A stretch of 10,538 nt of DNA from Clostridia bacterium (GCA_017960705.1 JAGCYR010000131.1:1-10538), one strand, 5' to 3'; shown: positions 1 to 6,837, counted from the first letter of the stretch. Made by a program: numbers and translations. Notes: generated by a model from the letters alone, not told the origin.

Positions 1-818
1 GAGATGAAGTAGGCGACGCTGTTGAAGCCGACCGCCGCCGCGATCTCGCTGACGGACCGATCGGTGGTGAGCAGTTCTGTTTCCGCACGGCGGAGACGGG
101 TACCCGTCAGATACTGCTTGAAGCCCACCCCGACGACCCGCCGGAACAGCCGCGAGAAGTAGCAGCGGCTGAAGCCGATCTCCGAAGCGCAGGATTCCTC
201 GGTCAGATCCTCGGTGTAGCGGCGATTGACGAGCAGCAGGGCGGTATAGATCTTTAAGATCGCGCCCGGAGGCGCCGCCGGCGGTTCCCCCTCGGGGCGT
301 CTGGCGGACAGATCGCGGAGCAGAAGGAGAAGCAGCCGTCCCGCCCCGATCCGAAGCCCCATTTCCCGGAAGGGACGGGGCGTTTCCTCCGCCACGAAGT
401 CGGTCAGCGCCGGGAGCAGCCCCGATTCCTTGACCTCCCGCGCCGTCCAGAGCACCTTCGAGTCGTCGCGGCAGAGGGTCAGCTCGGCAAGCGATTCTCC
501 GAGCGCTTCTCCCGTGGAGAGCTCCTGCAGAAACGAGGAGCGGATCTTGATGACGTGGTAGGCGTTCTCGGGTTCGTCGCCCGTCGTCGCGTGATGGATG
601 GTGAAGGGGCGGAGCAGGATCAGATCCCCCGCCGCCGCGTCGTATTCCCGCCCGTCGGACGAGATCCGGTAGGTCCCCCGCTCGATCCAGAGCAGCTCGG
701 TCGAGGAATGGATATGCGCCCTCGCGGAGACGGTGTGCGGACCGTTCGTCTGGTAGAAGACTTCGGTCCCCAGCCCCTTCAAGGCGCGGTTTTCTTTCTC
801 GGTATAATAGCGTTCCAT
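1..818 (-). CDS. AraC-family transcriptional regulator (C-terminus cut by window edge)
   Basis: Reading the minus strand from the ATG at 818 gives 272 uninterrupted codons that run off the left edge. The N-terminal part (about residues 15-95) is a cupin-like sensor domain with a HIH motif at 35-37 and the glycine/proline turns of a double-stranded beta-helix (LILLRPFTIHH, 67-76). The C-terminal part is the two-helix-turn-helix DNA-binding domain of the AraC/XylS family: first HTH about 205-230 (ASEIGFSRCYFSRLFRR), second beginning at about 256 (VSEIAAAVGFNSVAYF). Probably only about 15-25 residues are missing. The ATG has an AGGTGA-like ribosome site four to five bases upstream. The gene diverges from two Gfo/Idh/MocA oxidoreductases with a 110-bp gap, an arrangement typical of a sugar-responsive local activator. 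The inducer cannot be inferred. Family assignment is secure; the regulated target is inference from position. Confidence 0.93.
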   Translation of the reverse strand, partial: MERYYTEKENRALKGLGTEVFYQTNGPHTVSARAHIHSSTELLWIERGTYRISSDGREYDAAAGDLILLRPFTIHHATTGDEPENAYHVIKIRSSFLQELSTGEALGESLAELTLCRDDSKVLWTAREVKESGLLPALTDFVAEETPRPFREMGLRIGAGRLLLLLLRDLSARRPEGEPPAAPPGAILKIYTALLLVNRRYTEDLTEESCASEIGFSRCYFSRLFRRVVGVGFKQYLTGTRLRRAETELLTTDRSVSEIAAAVGFNSVAYFI

Positions 819-829
819 TTTTCACCTAT

Positions 830-889
830 GACAAAAAATTAATAGTTTCCGACAAAATAATGATAGCATATCGAAGCGAAAAATGCTAT
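830..889. promoter_or_regulatory. Putative operator region between the AraC regulator and the oxidoreductase genes
   Basis: The 819-928 gap is AT-rich in otherwise GC-rich DNA. It contains a 16-bp imperfect direct repeat, GACAAAAAATTAATAG (830-845) and GACAAAATAATGATAG (851-866), identical at 13 of 16 positions and offset by exactly 21 bp. It also contains a perfect 7-bp inverted repeat, ATAGCAT (863-869) and ATGCTAT (883-889), with a 13-bp spacer. AraC-family proteins commonly bind direct repeats about two helical turns apart, so the first pair is a reasonable binding-site candidate. I see no good -35/-10 pair for the rightward genes; a TATGCT at 887-892 could be a weak -10 box. That would fit an activator-dependent promoter. 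Function is inferred. Confidence 0.45.
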
Positions 890-913
890 GCTTTTCTTGA
901 AAATAATTTTGTC

Positions 914-920
914 AAAGGAG
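914..920 (+). promoter_or_regulatory. Shine-Dalgarno site that sets the first oxidoreductase start
   Basis: AAAGGAG sits eight bases before the ATG at 929. The reading frame stays open upstream to an ATG at 860, but that codon has no ribosome site and would place the N-terminal extension inside the operator repeats. The start at 929 also leaves the Rossmann fold at the expected distance from the N-terminus. Confidence 0.8.
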
Positions 921-928
921 ACGAAACC

Positions 929-2014
929 ATGGATCGTATCGTCAATATCGGTATCATCGGGTGCGGCGGGATCGCGAACGGCAAGCATATGCCCTCGCTC
1001 AAAAAGATCGAGAACGTCCGAATGATCGCGTTCTGCGACGTCATCCCCGAACGCGCGGAAAAGGCGGCGAAGGAGTACGGCGAGCCCGGCGCGAAGGTCT
1101 ACACCGACTACCGCGAACTTCTGAAGAACCCCGACGTCGAGGTGGTCCACGTCCTTACCCCGAACCGCGAGCACGCCGATATCACGATCGACGCGCTCTA
1201 CGCCGGCAAGCACGTCATGTGCGAGAAGCCGATGGCGAAGACCGCCGCCGACGCCCGCCGGATGGTCGAAGCGGCGAAGGCGACCGGCAAGAAACTGACC
1301 ATCGGCTATCAGCACCGGCAGAAACCCCAGAGCCGGTACGCCAAACAGTACATCGAGACCGGAGCGCTCGGCGAGATCTACTACGCGAACTGCCTTGCGA
1401 TCCGCCGCAGAGGAACTCCGAACTGGGGCGTCTTTTTGAACGAGGAGGAGCAGGGCGGCGGTCCGATCATCGACATCGCGACCCATTCGCTCGACCTCAC
1501 GCTCTACCTGATGAACAACTACGAGCCGAAAATGGTACTCGGCAAGACCCATAAGAAACTCGAGCATCCCGAGGCGGGCAACATCTGGGGCGACAACGGC
1601 GTCAGCACCACTCCGCTCGAAGAGGCGGCGTGCGCCATGATCGTGATGAAGAACGGCGCGACCATCATGCTCGAGACCTCCTGGGCGCTCAATACGATCG
1701 AGCCGGTGCAGGAGGGGAGTTGCGTCCTCTGCGGGAGCCGCGCGGGTCTGCAGATCAAGAACAACAACCTCGTCATCAACCGGGTCGAGCTCAACCGTCA
1801 GGTGAAAGAGGAAGTGGACGTTTCCGCGGGCGGCGTCGCCTTCTACGACGGGGCGAAGGTCACTCCGGCGGAAACCGAGGCGAGAAACTGGATCAAGGCG
1901 ATCGTCGAGGACAAGGATCCCGTCGTTCTGCCCGAGCAGGCGCTCGTGGTCTCCGAGATCCTTGAGGCGATCTACGTTTCGTCGAGGACCGGCAAGCCGG
2001 TCGAGTTCGACTGA
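929..2014 (+). CDS. Gfo/Idh/MocA-family NAD(P)-dependent oxidoreductase
   Basis: A 361-residue protein, normal size for this family of sugar, polyol and amino-sugar dehydrogenases. The N-terminal Rossmann domain starts with the dinucleotide fingerprint GCGGIA (11-16) after strand VNIGIIG. CEKPMA (98-103) contains the family's conserved Lys in EKP. The C-terminal alpha/beta domain has GGGPIIDIATHSLD (176-189), where D182 and H186 occupy the usual catalytic/substrate-binding positions, followed by LGEIYYA (147-153) style sheet contacts. A typical reaction would be NAD(P)-linked oxidation of a hydroxyl on a cyclic sugar or inositol. Substrate cannot be told from sequence; sequences of this general look are often annotated as predicted dehydrogenases. 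Its stop is followed one base later by the start of a second family member, so the two are almost certainly co-transcribed and may act on related substrates. A divergent AraC-type gene is the likely regulator. Confidence 0.93.
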   Translation: MDRIVNIGIIGCGGIANGKHMPSLKKIENVRMIAFCDVIPERAEKAAKEYGEPGAKVYTDYRELLKNPDVEVVHVLTPNREHADITIDALYAGKHVMCEKPMAKTAADARRMVEAAKATGKKLTIGYQHRQKPQSRYAKQYIETGALGEIYYANCLAIRRRGTPNWGVFLNEEEQGGGPIIDIATHSLDLTLYLMNNYEPKMVLGKTHKKLEHPEAGNIWGDNGVSTTPLEEAACAMIVMKNGATIMLETSWALNTIEPVQEGSCVLCGSRAGLQIKNNNLVINRVELNRQVKEEVDVSAGGVAFYDGAKVTPAETEARNWIKAIVEDKDPVVLPEQALVVSEILEAIYVSSRTGKPVEFD

Positions 2015-2015
2015 T

Positions 2016-2972
2016 ATGGCGAAGCGGAAGCTCGCCCTTTGGGGCTGCTGGCACGTCCACGCAGAGAAGTATCTGACCGCCGCCGCCGAGGCGGGAGCGA
2101 CCGTCGTCGGCGTCTGGGACGAGGATCCCGCAAGACGGGATAAGATCGCCGCGCTCTGCTCGCTGCCCGCGTTTTCGTCGGAAGCCGAATTGCTTTCGTC
2201 GGACGCCGACGGGGTGATCGTCTGCACGGCGACCGCCGACCATCCGCGGGTGTTGACGAAACTCGCGGAAGCGGGGAAGGACGTCTTCACCGAAAAGGTG
2301 CTTGCAACGACCGACGAAGACGCGGAGAAGATCGCCGCCGCCGTCAAAAAGTCGGGGGTCGCGTTCGTCATTTCGTTCCCTTACCTCTACCGCTCCTGGA
2401 TGCGGACGGCGCTCGCCTTGGTCGAAGAGGGAAAACTCGGCAGGGTCACGTCGGTCCGGTTCAAGAACTGTCACAGCGGATCGAGCGGCAGGTGGCTGCC
2501 CCCGGCGTTCTACTCGACCGAGGAATGCGGAGGCGGCGCGATGATGGACCTCGGCGCGCACGGGATGTACCTGATCGCGGCGCTGCTGGGGATGCCCGAC
2601 GGGTTCCGCTCGACCTTCACCTGCGCCTATCCCGAAGTGCAGCCCGATCCCGCGCATCCCGTCGAGGACAACGCCGTGACGGTGATGACGTGGAAGAACG
2701 GGTGCATCGCCTCGAACGAGACCGGGTTCGTTACCGCGGGCTTTCTGAAATCGCTTGAGATCAGCGGCACCGAAGGGACCCTGATCTGGAACGATACGGT
2801 ATTGACCATGACCGATCCAAAGACCGGCAAGTTCGTCGAGATCCCGCGCCTCCCGTCCGAGCCGACGCCGCTCGATCAGTTCATCGACCGCAACGTCCTT
2901 CCCGGCTGCGGGATCGACGACGCGGTTCGCCTGACCAAAATGATGACCGGCGCGTACGCCAACCGCGGCTGA
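2016..2972 (+). CDS. Second Gfo/Idh/MocA-family oxidoreductase with atypical nucleotide-binding motif
   Basis: A 318-residue protein starting at the ATG one base after the preceding stop (TGATATG); no strong ribosome site is visible, so translational coupling is likely. The open frame extends upstream to 1962, but that would overlap the previous gene and add an unrelated Arg/Ser-rich stretch. The fold matches the family: beta-strand KLALWG (5-10), EK at 93-94, and CGGGAMMDLGAHGMYL (171-186) with D178 and H182 matching the catalytic Asp/His. Two departures stand out. The glycine-rich fingerprint is replaced by GCWHVHA (10-16), and EKP reads EKV (93-95). A bound NAD(P) is still plausible because W-H-x-H variants of this motif do occur among family members, but cofactor use is uncertain. 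It could be a partner or subfamily enzyme to the upstream gene. Substrate unknown. Confidence 0.88.
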   Translation: MAKRKLALWGCWHVHAEKYLTAAAEAGATVVGVWDEDPARRDKIAALCSLPAFSSEAELLSSDADGVIVCTATADHPRVLTKLAEAGKDVFTEKVLATTDEDAEKIAAAVKKSGVAFVISFPYLYRSWMRTALALVEEGKLGRVTSVRFKNCHSGSSGRWLPPAFYSTEECGGGAMMDLGAHGMYLIAALLGMPDGFRSTFTCAYPEVQPDPAHPVEDNAVTVMTWKNGCIASNETGFVTAGFLKSLEISGTEGTLIWNDTVLTMTDPKTGKFVEIPRLPSEPTPLDQFIDRNVLPGCGIDDAVRLTKMMTGAYANRG

Positions 2973-2992
2973 CAGCAAAAAACGCAAAAAAA

Positions 2993-3027
2993 TCCTTCCC
3001 CCTTTTGCAAGAGGGAAGGACGTTTTT
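2993..3027. terminator. Rho-independent terminator, probably bidirectional
   Basis: TCCTTCCC (2993-3000) pairs perfectly with GGGAAGGA (3013-3020). The inner CTT/AAG can extend the stem past a single C-A mismatch to a TTGC tetraloop. On the plus strand it is followed by CGTTTTTATTT, and on the minus strand by a seven-T run (complement of 2986-2992). It lies between the ends of two convergent transcription units, 20 bases after the second oxidoreductase and 17 bases after the asd stop, so it can serve both. Confidence 0.9.
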
Positions 3028-3036
3028 ATTTAGGGA

Positions 3037-4119
3037 TCATTTTGCGGAGAGATATCCCTCGCGGTAAAGAAGTTCCGCGATCAGCACCGCGCCGCCCGCG
3101 GCGCCGCGGAGGGTGTTGTGCGAGAGACCGACGAACTTGTAGTCGAAGAGCGTATCCTCGCGGAGCCGTCCGACCGAGACGCCCATCCCGCGGTAGAGGT
3201 CGCGGTCGAGCGCCGCCTGCGGGCGGTTGTCTTCTTCAAAATAGGTGATGAACTGTTCGGGCGCGCTCGGCAGTCCGAGAGTCTGCGGCTTGCCCTTGAA
3301 GTTTTTCCACGCCTCGAGGATCTCCTCTTTGCTCGGCTTCTTCTCAAAGTCGACGAAGACTGCGGCGGTATGCCCGTCGGAGACCGGGACGCGGATGCAC
3401 TGGGTCGTGATGAGCGGGGCGTCGGCTTTGACGATCACGCCGTCCTCGACCCGTCCCCAGACGCGGAGGGGCTCCTGTTCGCTCTTCTCCTCCTCGCCGC
3501 CGATGTAGGGGATGACGTTGTCGATCATCTCCGGCCATTCGCGGAAGGTCTTGCCCGCGCCGCTGATCGCCTGATAGGTCGTGGCGACCACCCGCTTGAC
3601 GCCGTAGGGAAGAAGCGGGGTCAGGGCGGGGACGTAGCTCTGGATCGAGCAGTTGGGCTTGACGGCGATAAATCCGCGCTTGGTGCCGAGCCGTTTTCTC
3701 TGCGATTCGATCACGGCGAGATGCGCGTCGTTGATCTCGGGGATCACCATCGGGACGTCGGGCGTCCAGCGGTTGGCGGAGTTGTTCGAGACCACGGGGA
3801 TCTCGGCGCGGGCGTAGCGTTCCTCAAGCGCCTTGATCTCCTCTTTTTTCATATCGACGGCGCAGAAAACGAAGTCGACAAGAGAGCCGATCGTCTCGAT
3901 ATCCTCCGACGAGAGGACGGTCATATCCGCGACAGAGTCCGGCATCGGGGTCTTCATCTTCCAGCGCTCGCCCACCGCCTCGCGATAGGTCTTTCCCGCG
4001 GAACGGGGGCTGGCGACGAGGGCCGTCAGTTCAAAATAGGGATGATCTTGGAGCAGGGTGACGAACCGCTGACCCACCATACCGGTCGCGCCGACGACGC
4101 CCGCTTTGAGTTTCTGCAT
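3037..4119 (-). CDS. asd: Aspartate-semialdehyde dehydrogenase, archaeal/fungal-like class
   Basis: A 360-residue enzyme that reduces L-aspartyl-4-phosphate with NADPH to aspartate semialdehyde, the branch point to lysine/diaminopimelate, threonine and methionine. The N-terminal Rossmann motif is GVVGATGMVGQRF (7-19). The catalytic cysteine is C157 in VKPNCSIQ and the general-base histidine is H250 in VSDGHTA. AISGAGKTF (184-192), NVIPYIGGEEEK (201-212) and GVSVGRLRED (313-322) are recognisable as the class that includes archaeal and fungal enzymes (yeast Hom2-like), rather than the E. coli-type class. The start is the ATG at 4119 because AAGGAG (complement of 4128-4133) lies eight bases before it; an in-frame GTG at 4128 overlaps that ribosome site and is unlikely. 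The gene appears monocistronic: it has its own promoter and ends in a terminator. Identity is very secure. Confidence 0.96.
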   Translation of the reverse strand: MQKLKAGVVGATGMVGQRFVTLLQDHPYFELTALVASPRSAGKTYREAVGERWKMKTPMPDSVADMTVLSSEDIETIGSLVDFVFCAVDMKKEEIKALEERYARAEIPVVSNNSANRWTPDVPMVIPEINDAHLAVIESQRKRLGTKRGFIAVKPNCSIQSYVPALTPLLPYGVKRVVATTYQAISGAGKTFREWPEMIDNVIPYIGGEEEKSEQEPLRVWGRVEDGVIVKADAPLITTQCIRVPVSDGHTAAVFVDFEKKPSKEEILEAWKNFKGKPQTLGLPSAPEQFITYFEEDNRPQAALDRDLYRGMGVSVGRLREDTLFDYKFVGLSHNTLRGAAGGAVLIAELLYREGYLSAK

Positions 4120-4155
4120 GGCGAACACTCCTTCAAAGAGAAAACGTTATATCGT

Positions 4156-4184
4156 ATTATAGCAGAAGGAGAGCCGTCTGTCAA
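4156..4184 (-). promoter_or_regulatory. Consensus sigma-A promoter of asd
   Basis: On the minus strand TTGACA (complement of 4179-4184) is followed after exactly 17 bases by TATAAT (complement of 4156-4161). Both boxes match the vegetative consensus fully. The -10 box is about 36 bases upstream of the asd ATG, giving a short leader with no room for a riboswitch. I saw no convincing terminator hairpin between spoIIIAH and this promoter, so some read-through from the sporulation operon into asd is possible. Confidence 0.9.
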
Positions 4185-4207
4185 TCGTTTTGCCGGCGTT
4201 TTTCGCT

Positions 4208-4759
4208 TTATTTGCGGATGATCGTCACGTTTTGCGGCAGGATCCCGGTCTGCTCGTAGACGATGGTGCAGATCCGGGCGTTATCCGCGCTGTTCAGCTC
4301 CTCCCCGTGCGAGACCACGATGCTGGCGCGGTCGCCGTTCACCACCGCGACGCAGGGCGAAAAGCCCTTCGCTTCGACGAGACTCTCGATGTTCGCATCG
4401 CGTTCCATATTGACGGCGATCTCCGAGATGCCCGAGAGCGCAGACGCGTGCTCCGCAGAGCTCTCGTCGGTATCGCGCACGACCGACTGCAGGACCTCGA
4501 TCGCCTCGTCCCGGGTCTGCTTGCGCGAGAGTTCCGCCGCCGTGAAGTAGTCCGCGTCGCCGACGGCCGCCGTATCGCCCGCGTTTGCCCCCGCGTCCAC
4601 CATGTTGTTGTCCCCGTACCCGATCGAATCGGCGGGATCGTAGAACCACAGATAGTTCAGGTAGACCGCCGCCCCGATCAGAAGCACCGCCGAGAGGATG
4701 ATCCAGTTCCGTTTCCCCACCTTTCCGAAAAACCGCTTGACGCCGTGAAGTTTTGCCAT
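4208..4759 (-). CDS. spoIIIAH: Stage III sporulation protein AH
   Basis: Mother-cell membrane protein whose extracellular ring-building domain pairs with forespore SpoIIQ across the septum. From the ATG at 4759 it is 183 residues: a basic N-terminus, one membrane helix (about 18-37), a Gly/Asp/Ala-rich linker (41-69), then a folded domain from about 70. The segment DYFTAAELSRKQTRDEAIEVL (70-90) is the clearest family signature, followed by the alpha/beta repeat ending in LPQNVTIIRK. An in-frame ATG at 4792 would add 11 residues. I prefer 4759 because a run of six G (complement of 4767-4772) precedes it at good spacing and the basic start directly abuts the membrane helix; the longer form remains possible. 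It is the last gene of the operon, about 60 bases after spoIIIAG. Family assignment is secure; the start is moderately sure. Confidence 0.9.
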   Translation of the reverse strand: MAKLHGVKRFFGKVGKRNWIILSAVLLIGAAVYLNYLWFYDPADSIGYGDNNMVDAGANAGDTAAVGDADYFTAAELSRKQTRDEAIEVLQSVVRDTDESSAEHASALSGISEIAVNMERDANIESLVEAKGFSPCVAVVNGDRASIVVSHGEELNSADNARICTIVYEQTGILPQNVTIIRK

Positions 4760-4820
4760 CGTGTTGCCCCCCATCAGAGTTTTTTGTTTCATTCTATGCG
4801 CGGTTTTCTCCCGGTATGCG

Positions 4821-5267
4821 CTACTGCCGCCGCTCGGCGACCGTGACCCGGTTCGACCCGATCCCGAGCAGCCCCGAGACCAGCCGCGTCAGCTCGGCTC
4901 TCGTTTCGGCGTCGCCCCCGCCGTCGCAGACGATCGCCGCCCCGAGGACCGACGGGGGAGAGACCGACGAGACCTTCGAGCCCGCGTAGTCGGTGCGCTC
5001 GCCCTCTTTCAGGGTGATCATCACGCTGACCCGCCCGACCCCTTTGACCTCGGAGCACAGCGCCGCCAGCTCGTTTTCCAGCGCGATCCGGTAGGCGGTC
5101 GGGTCGGTTTCGGCTTCTTCCTTTTTGCTCCCCGCGCCGAACAGCCCGCCGCCGGAAATCAGGAGCAGGATGCCCGCGAGCGCGAGCAGAAGAACGGGAA
5201 GCCCCCCGAACTTTTCGGCGAGGCGGAACTTCTTTTTCTCTTTCGGTTTGGGGTCCCGTTCGGTCAT
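4821..5267 (-). CDS. spoIIIAG: Stage III sporulation protein AG, compact form
   Basis: A 148-residue mother-cell membrane protein expected to form the large ring of the SpoIIIA-SpoIIQ channel. A Lys-rich cytoplasmic N-terminus (1-20) is followed by one membrane helix (about 22-38), an acidic linker, then the ring-building domain: helix 58-74, strand GVGRVSVMITL (76-86), strand VLGAAIVCDGG (107-117), helix ETRAELTRLVSGLLGI (121-136) and strand NRVTVAE (139-145). The loop between the two central strands is only about 20 residues, much shorter than in Bacillus subtilis SpoIIIAG, where an inserted beta-triangle builds the ring wall. The start at 5267 has GGAGGAG just upstream and overlaps the spoIIIAF stop (ATGA); an upstream in-frame ATG at 5324 would lie inside spoIIIAF without a better ribosome site. 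Confidence 0.9.
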   Translation of the reverse strand: MTERDPKPKEKKKFRLAEKFGGLPVLLLALAGILLLISGGGLFGAGSKKEEAETDPTAYRIALENELAALCSEVKGVGRVSVMITLKEGERTDYAGSKVSSVSPPSVLGAAIVCDGGGDAETRAELTRLVSGLLGIGSNRVTVAERRQ

Positions 5268-5713
5268 TCGGTCTCCTCCGCGGTCAAAACGGTCACTGCG
5301 GCGCGGCTCTCGCTTTTCAGCCACGCGGCGATCTTATCGGCAAGTCTCCCGTCGCCCGCCGCCAGAACCACGCGGATCGAACCGGGATCGTCCCCGGTTG
5401 TCGGCAGGGCGACGTTTACCTTTGGCGGCTCGACCCCGAACCGGCGGGCGATCTCCTCGGAGAGGGCGTTCTCCGCCGCGCGCTCTACGGCGCGTACCGG
5501 GTCGGCGCTTTCAATTTCAATTTGGTCTTGGAACAGCGGTTCGGGCAGAACGGGGAGCTCGCCGAGCGCCGAGAGGATCGGGAGGATCAGGGCGAGCAGG
5601 GTAGAGAGGGCGACCGAAAACAGGACGGCGCGCCGCGTTTTGCCCCTCGGCGCGACGGCGGACGCGACGTTTGCCGCCGCCGCGACGAGAAGGATGGACG
5701 AAAGGATCTTCAT
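5264..5713 (-). CDS. spoIIIAF: Stage III sporulation protein AF
   Basis: A 149-residue membrane protein. Two N-terminal hydrophobic segments (about 3-20 and 29-50) form a hairpin, leaving a soluble domain (about 62-149) with the helix-strand pattern of a ring-building fold: helix 71-91, strand KVNVALP (98-104), strand GSIRVVLA (111-118), helix 122-134, strand AVTVLTAE (139-146). This is the layout known for SpoIIIAF, whose soluble domain resembles AG and AH. The frame is open far upstream, but that stretch is antisense-free coding of spoIIIAE in another frame. The ATG at 5713 overlaps the spoIIIAE stop (ATGA) and keeps the membrane hairpin at the N-terminus. Its own stop overlaps the spoIIIAG start in the same way, suggesting coupled translation. 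Identified by position plus architecture; sequence is less conserved than its neighbours. Confidence 0.88.
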   Translation of the reverse strand: MKILSSILLVAAAANVASAVAPRGKTRRAVLFSVALSTLLALILPILSALGELPVLPEPLFQDQIEIESADPVRAVERAAENALSEEIARRFGVEPPKVNVALPTTGDDPGSIRVVLAAGDGRLADKIAAWLKSESRAAVTVLTAEETE

Positions 5714-6819
5714 ACGGCGGACGGGGCGCACCGGACGAGGATCCCGACCGAAACGAGCAGGATCGCCGCCCCCATCGCAAGCGAGGCGAGCAGAAGATCG
5801 AAGACCCCGCGGAACTCCCCGAGCAGGCGTTCGGTCTGCGAGAGAGAGAACGTCCGCGCGACCGCCGCCGAGAGCGAATAAGAAAATCGGAAGAGAAGCA
5901 GGCGGATCAGCGTCGGTAGAAGCAGAAGGAGCAGGGCGTAGACCGCGCCCACCCCGACCGAGCGGCGGAGCAGTGAAAGAGAACCCGAGATCGTCGAGAG
6001 CGACCCCGACACCGTCCCGCCGACGATCGGGATCATCCCGGAGAGGGCGGTCTTCGCGGTTTTCAGCGCCATCCCGTCGCTTGACGCGGAGAGCCCGGTC
6101 TGCAGGGCGAGCGACCCGGTAAAAAGAGTGGAGAGGATGCCGGACGCGAAGAGAAAAAAGCCCCGGAGGTTGGACGAGATCCCGTCGAGCTTCCATTCGT
6201 CGCCGCCGAGCGTTCCGACGAGCGACAGCCCGAAGCAGCACCCCGCCACGGCGGGAAGAACGCGGCAGAAGAAGAGCCCGACGAGCGAGAGCACCGCCGC
6301 CGTACCGCCCGCGGCGGACGCCGCCGAAGCGACGGAACCGCCCGAAAGCGAGAGAGCTGTCATTACGGGCAGAAACGCGCCGAGCACTTCGGCAAGCGAC
6401 GAAAGGCAGTCGGTCACGCCGGCGACCGTCCCCTCCGCGACCCGATAGACCGCGAGCGAGACCGTAACCGAAAGCGCCCCCGAAACGAGGGTGCGTTCGC
6501 CCGTCCCGCCCCGCGCGAAGAGCTCGTAGCACGCCGAGAGCAGCACAAGGGCGAGCAGCGAGAAAAAGCCGGGAAGGACGGTGCTCCACCCGTCGGAGAA
6601 TCCTGCGGCGAGCAGGGCGAAAAGCGACTTGACCCCGACCAGCTCGGTCAAATCCTCCGCGCTCCCCTCCGCAGGGAGTTTTTCGCGTACGCCGCCCGGC
6701 AGTCCCGAAAGGAAATCGCCCCACGAAGCCGTCTCCGTTTGGTCCGAATCGGCGGAGACGGGGAGCGCGAACAGAAAGACGAGCAGCAGCGCGAAAAGGA
6801 TCGGATACAACCGCTTCAC
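5710..6819 (-). CDS. spoIIIAE: Stage III sporulation protein AE, multi-pass membrane component
   Basis: A 369-residue polytopic membrane protein of the forespore channel complex. It begins with a signal-peptide-like segment (hydrophobic core 6-20, likely cleavage after VSA at 23) and has a soluble Asp/Glu-containing stretch to about 62. Several membrane helices follow, roughly at 81-100, 112-126, 140-158, 173-200, 218-236, 290-310 and 338-362. The loop GMIPIVGGTVSGSLSTISGS (261-280) matches the conserved family motif. The start codon is GTG, placed seven bases after GGAG in AAAGGAG. It starts 18 bases after the spoIIIAD stop, the widest gap among AA-AG after AC, and ends overlapping spoIIIAF by ATGA. 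Length is close to the usual 370-400 residues. How it contributes to the channel (scaffold or export gate) is not settled for the family. Confidence 0.94.
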   Translation of the reverse strand: MKRLYPILFALLLVFLFALPVSADSDQTETASWGDFLSGLPGGVREKLPAEGSAEDLTELVGVKSLFALLAAGFSDGWSTVLPGFFSLLALVLLSACYELFARGGTGERTLVSGALSVTVSLAVYRVAEGTVAGVTDCLSSLAEVLGAFLPVMTALSLSGGSVASAASAAGGTAAVLSLVGLFFCRVLPAVAGCCFGLSLVGTLGGDEWKLDGISSNLRGFFLFASGILSTLFTGSLALQTGLSASSDGMALKTAKTALSGMIPIVGGTVSGSLSTISGSLSLLRRSVGVGAVYALLLLLLPTLIRLLLFRFSYSLSAAVARTFSLSQTERLLGEFRGVFDLLLASLAMGAAILLVSVGILVRCAPSAV

Positions 6820-6837
6820 GGCGCGTCTCCTTTCGGT

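Noticed and set aside
555..842. 95-codon plus-strand frame inside the AraC-type gene
   Set aside because: No ribosome site or motif, and it overlaps a well-supported cupin-HTH regulator on the other strand.
839..2987. Long minus-strand open frames opposite the two oxidoreductase genes (510 and 364 codons)
   Set aside because: They are antisense to clearly recognisable genes, rich in Arg, Gly, Ala and Asp as expected from GC-rich complement frames, and show no family motif or ribosome site.
3118..4221. 367-codon plus-strand frame opposite asd
   Set aside because: Low-complexity Asp/Arg/Gly/Leu-rich translation typical of an antisense shadow; the minus-strand asd has all catalytic residues.
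4190..6122. Long plus-strand frames opposite spoIIIAH to spoIIIAE (218 and 453 codons)
   Set aside because: Arg/Pro/Ser-rich shadows of a complete and canonical minus-strand operon.
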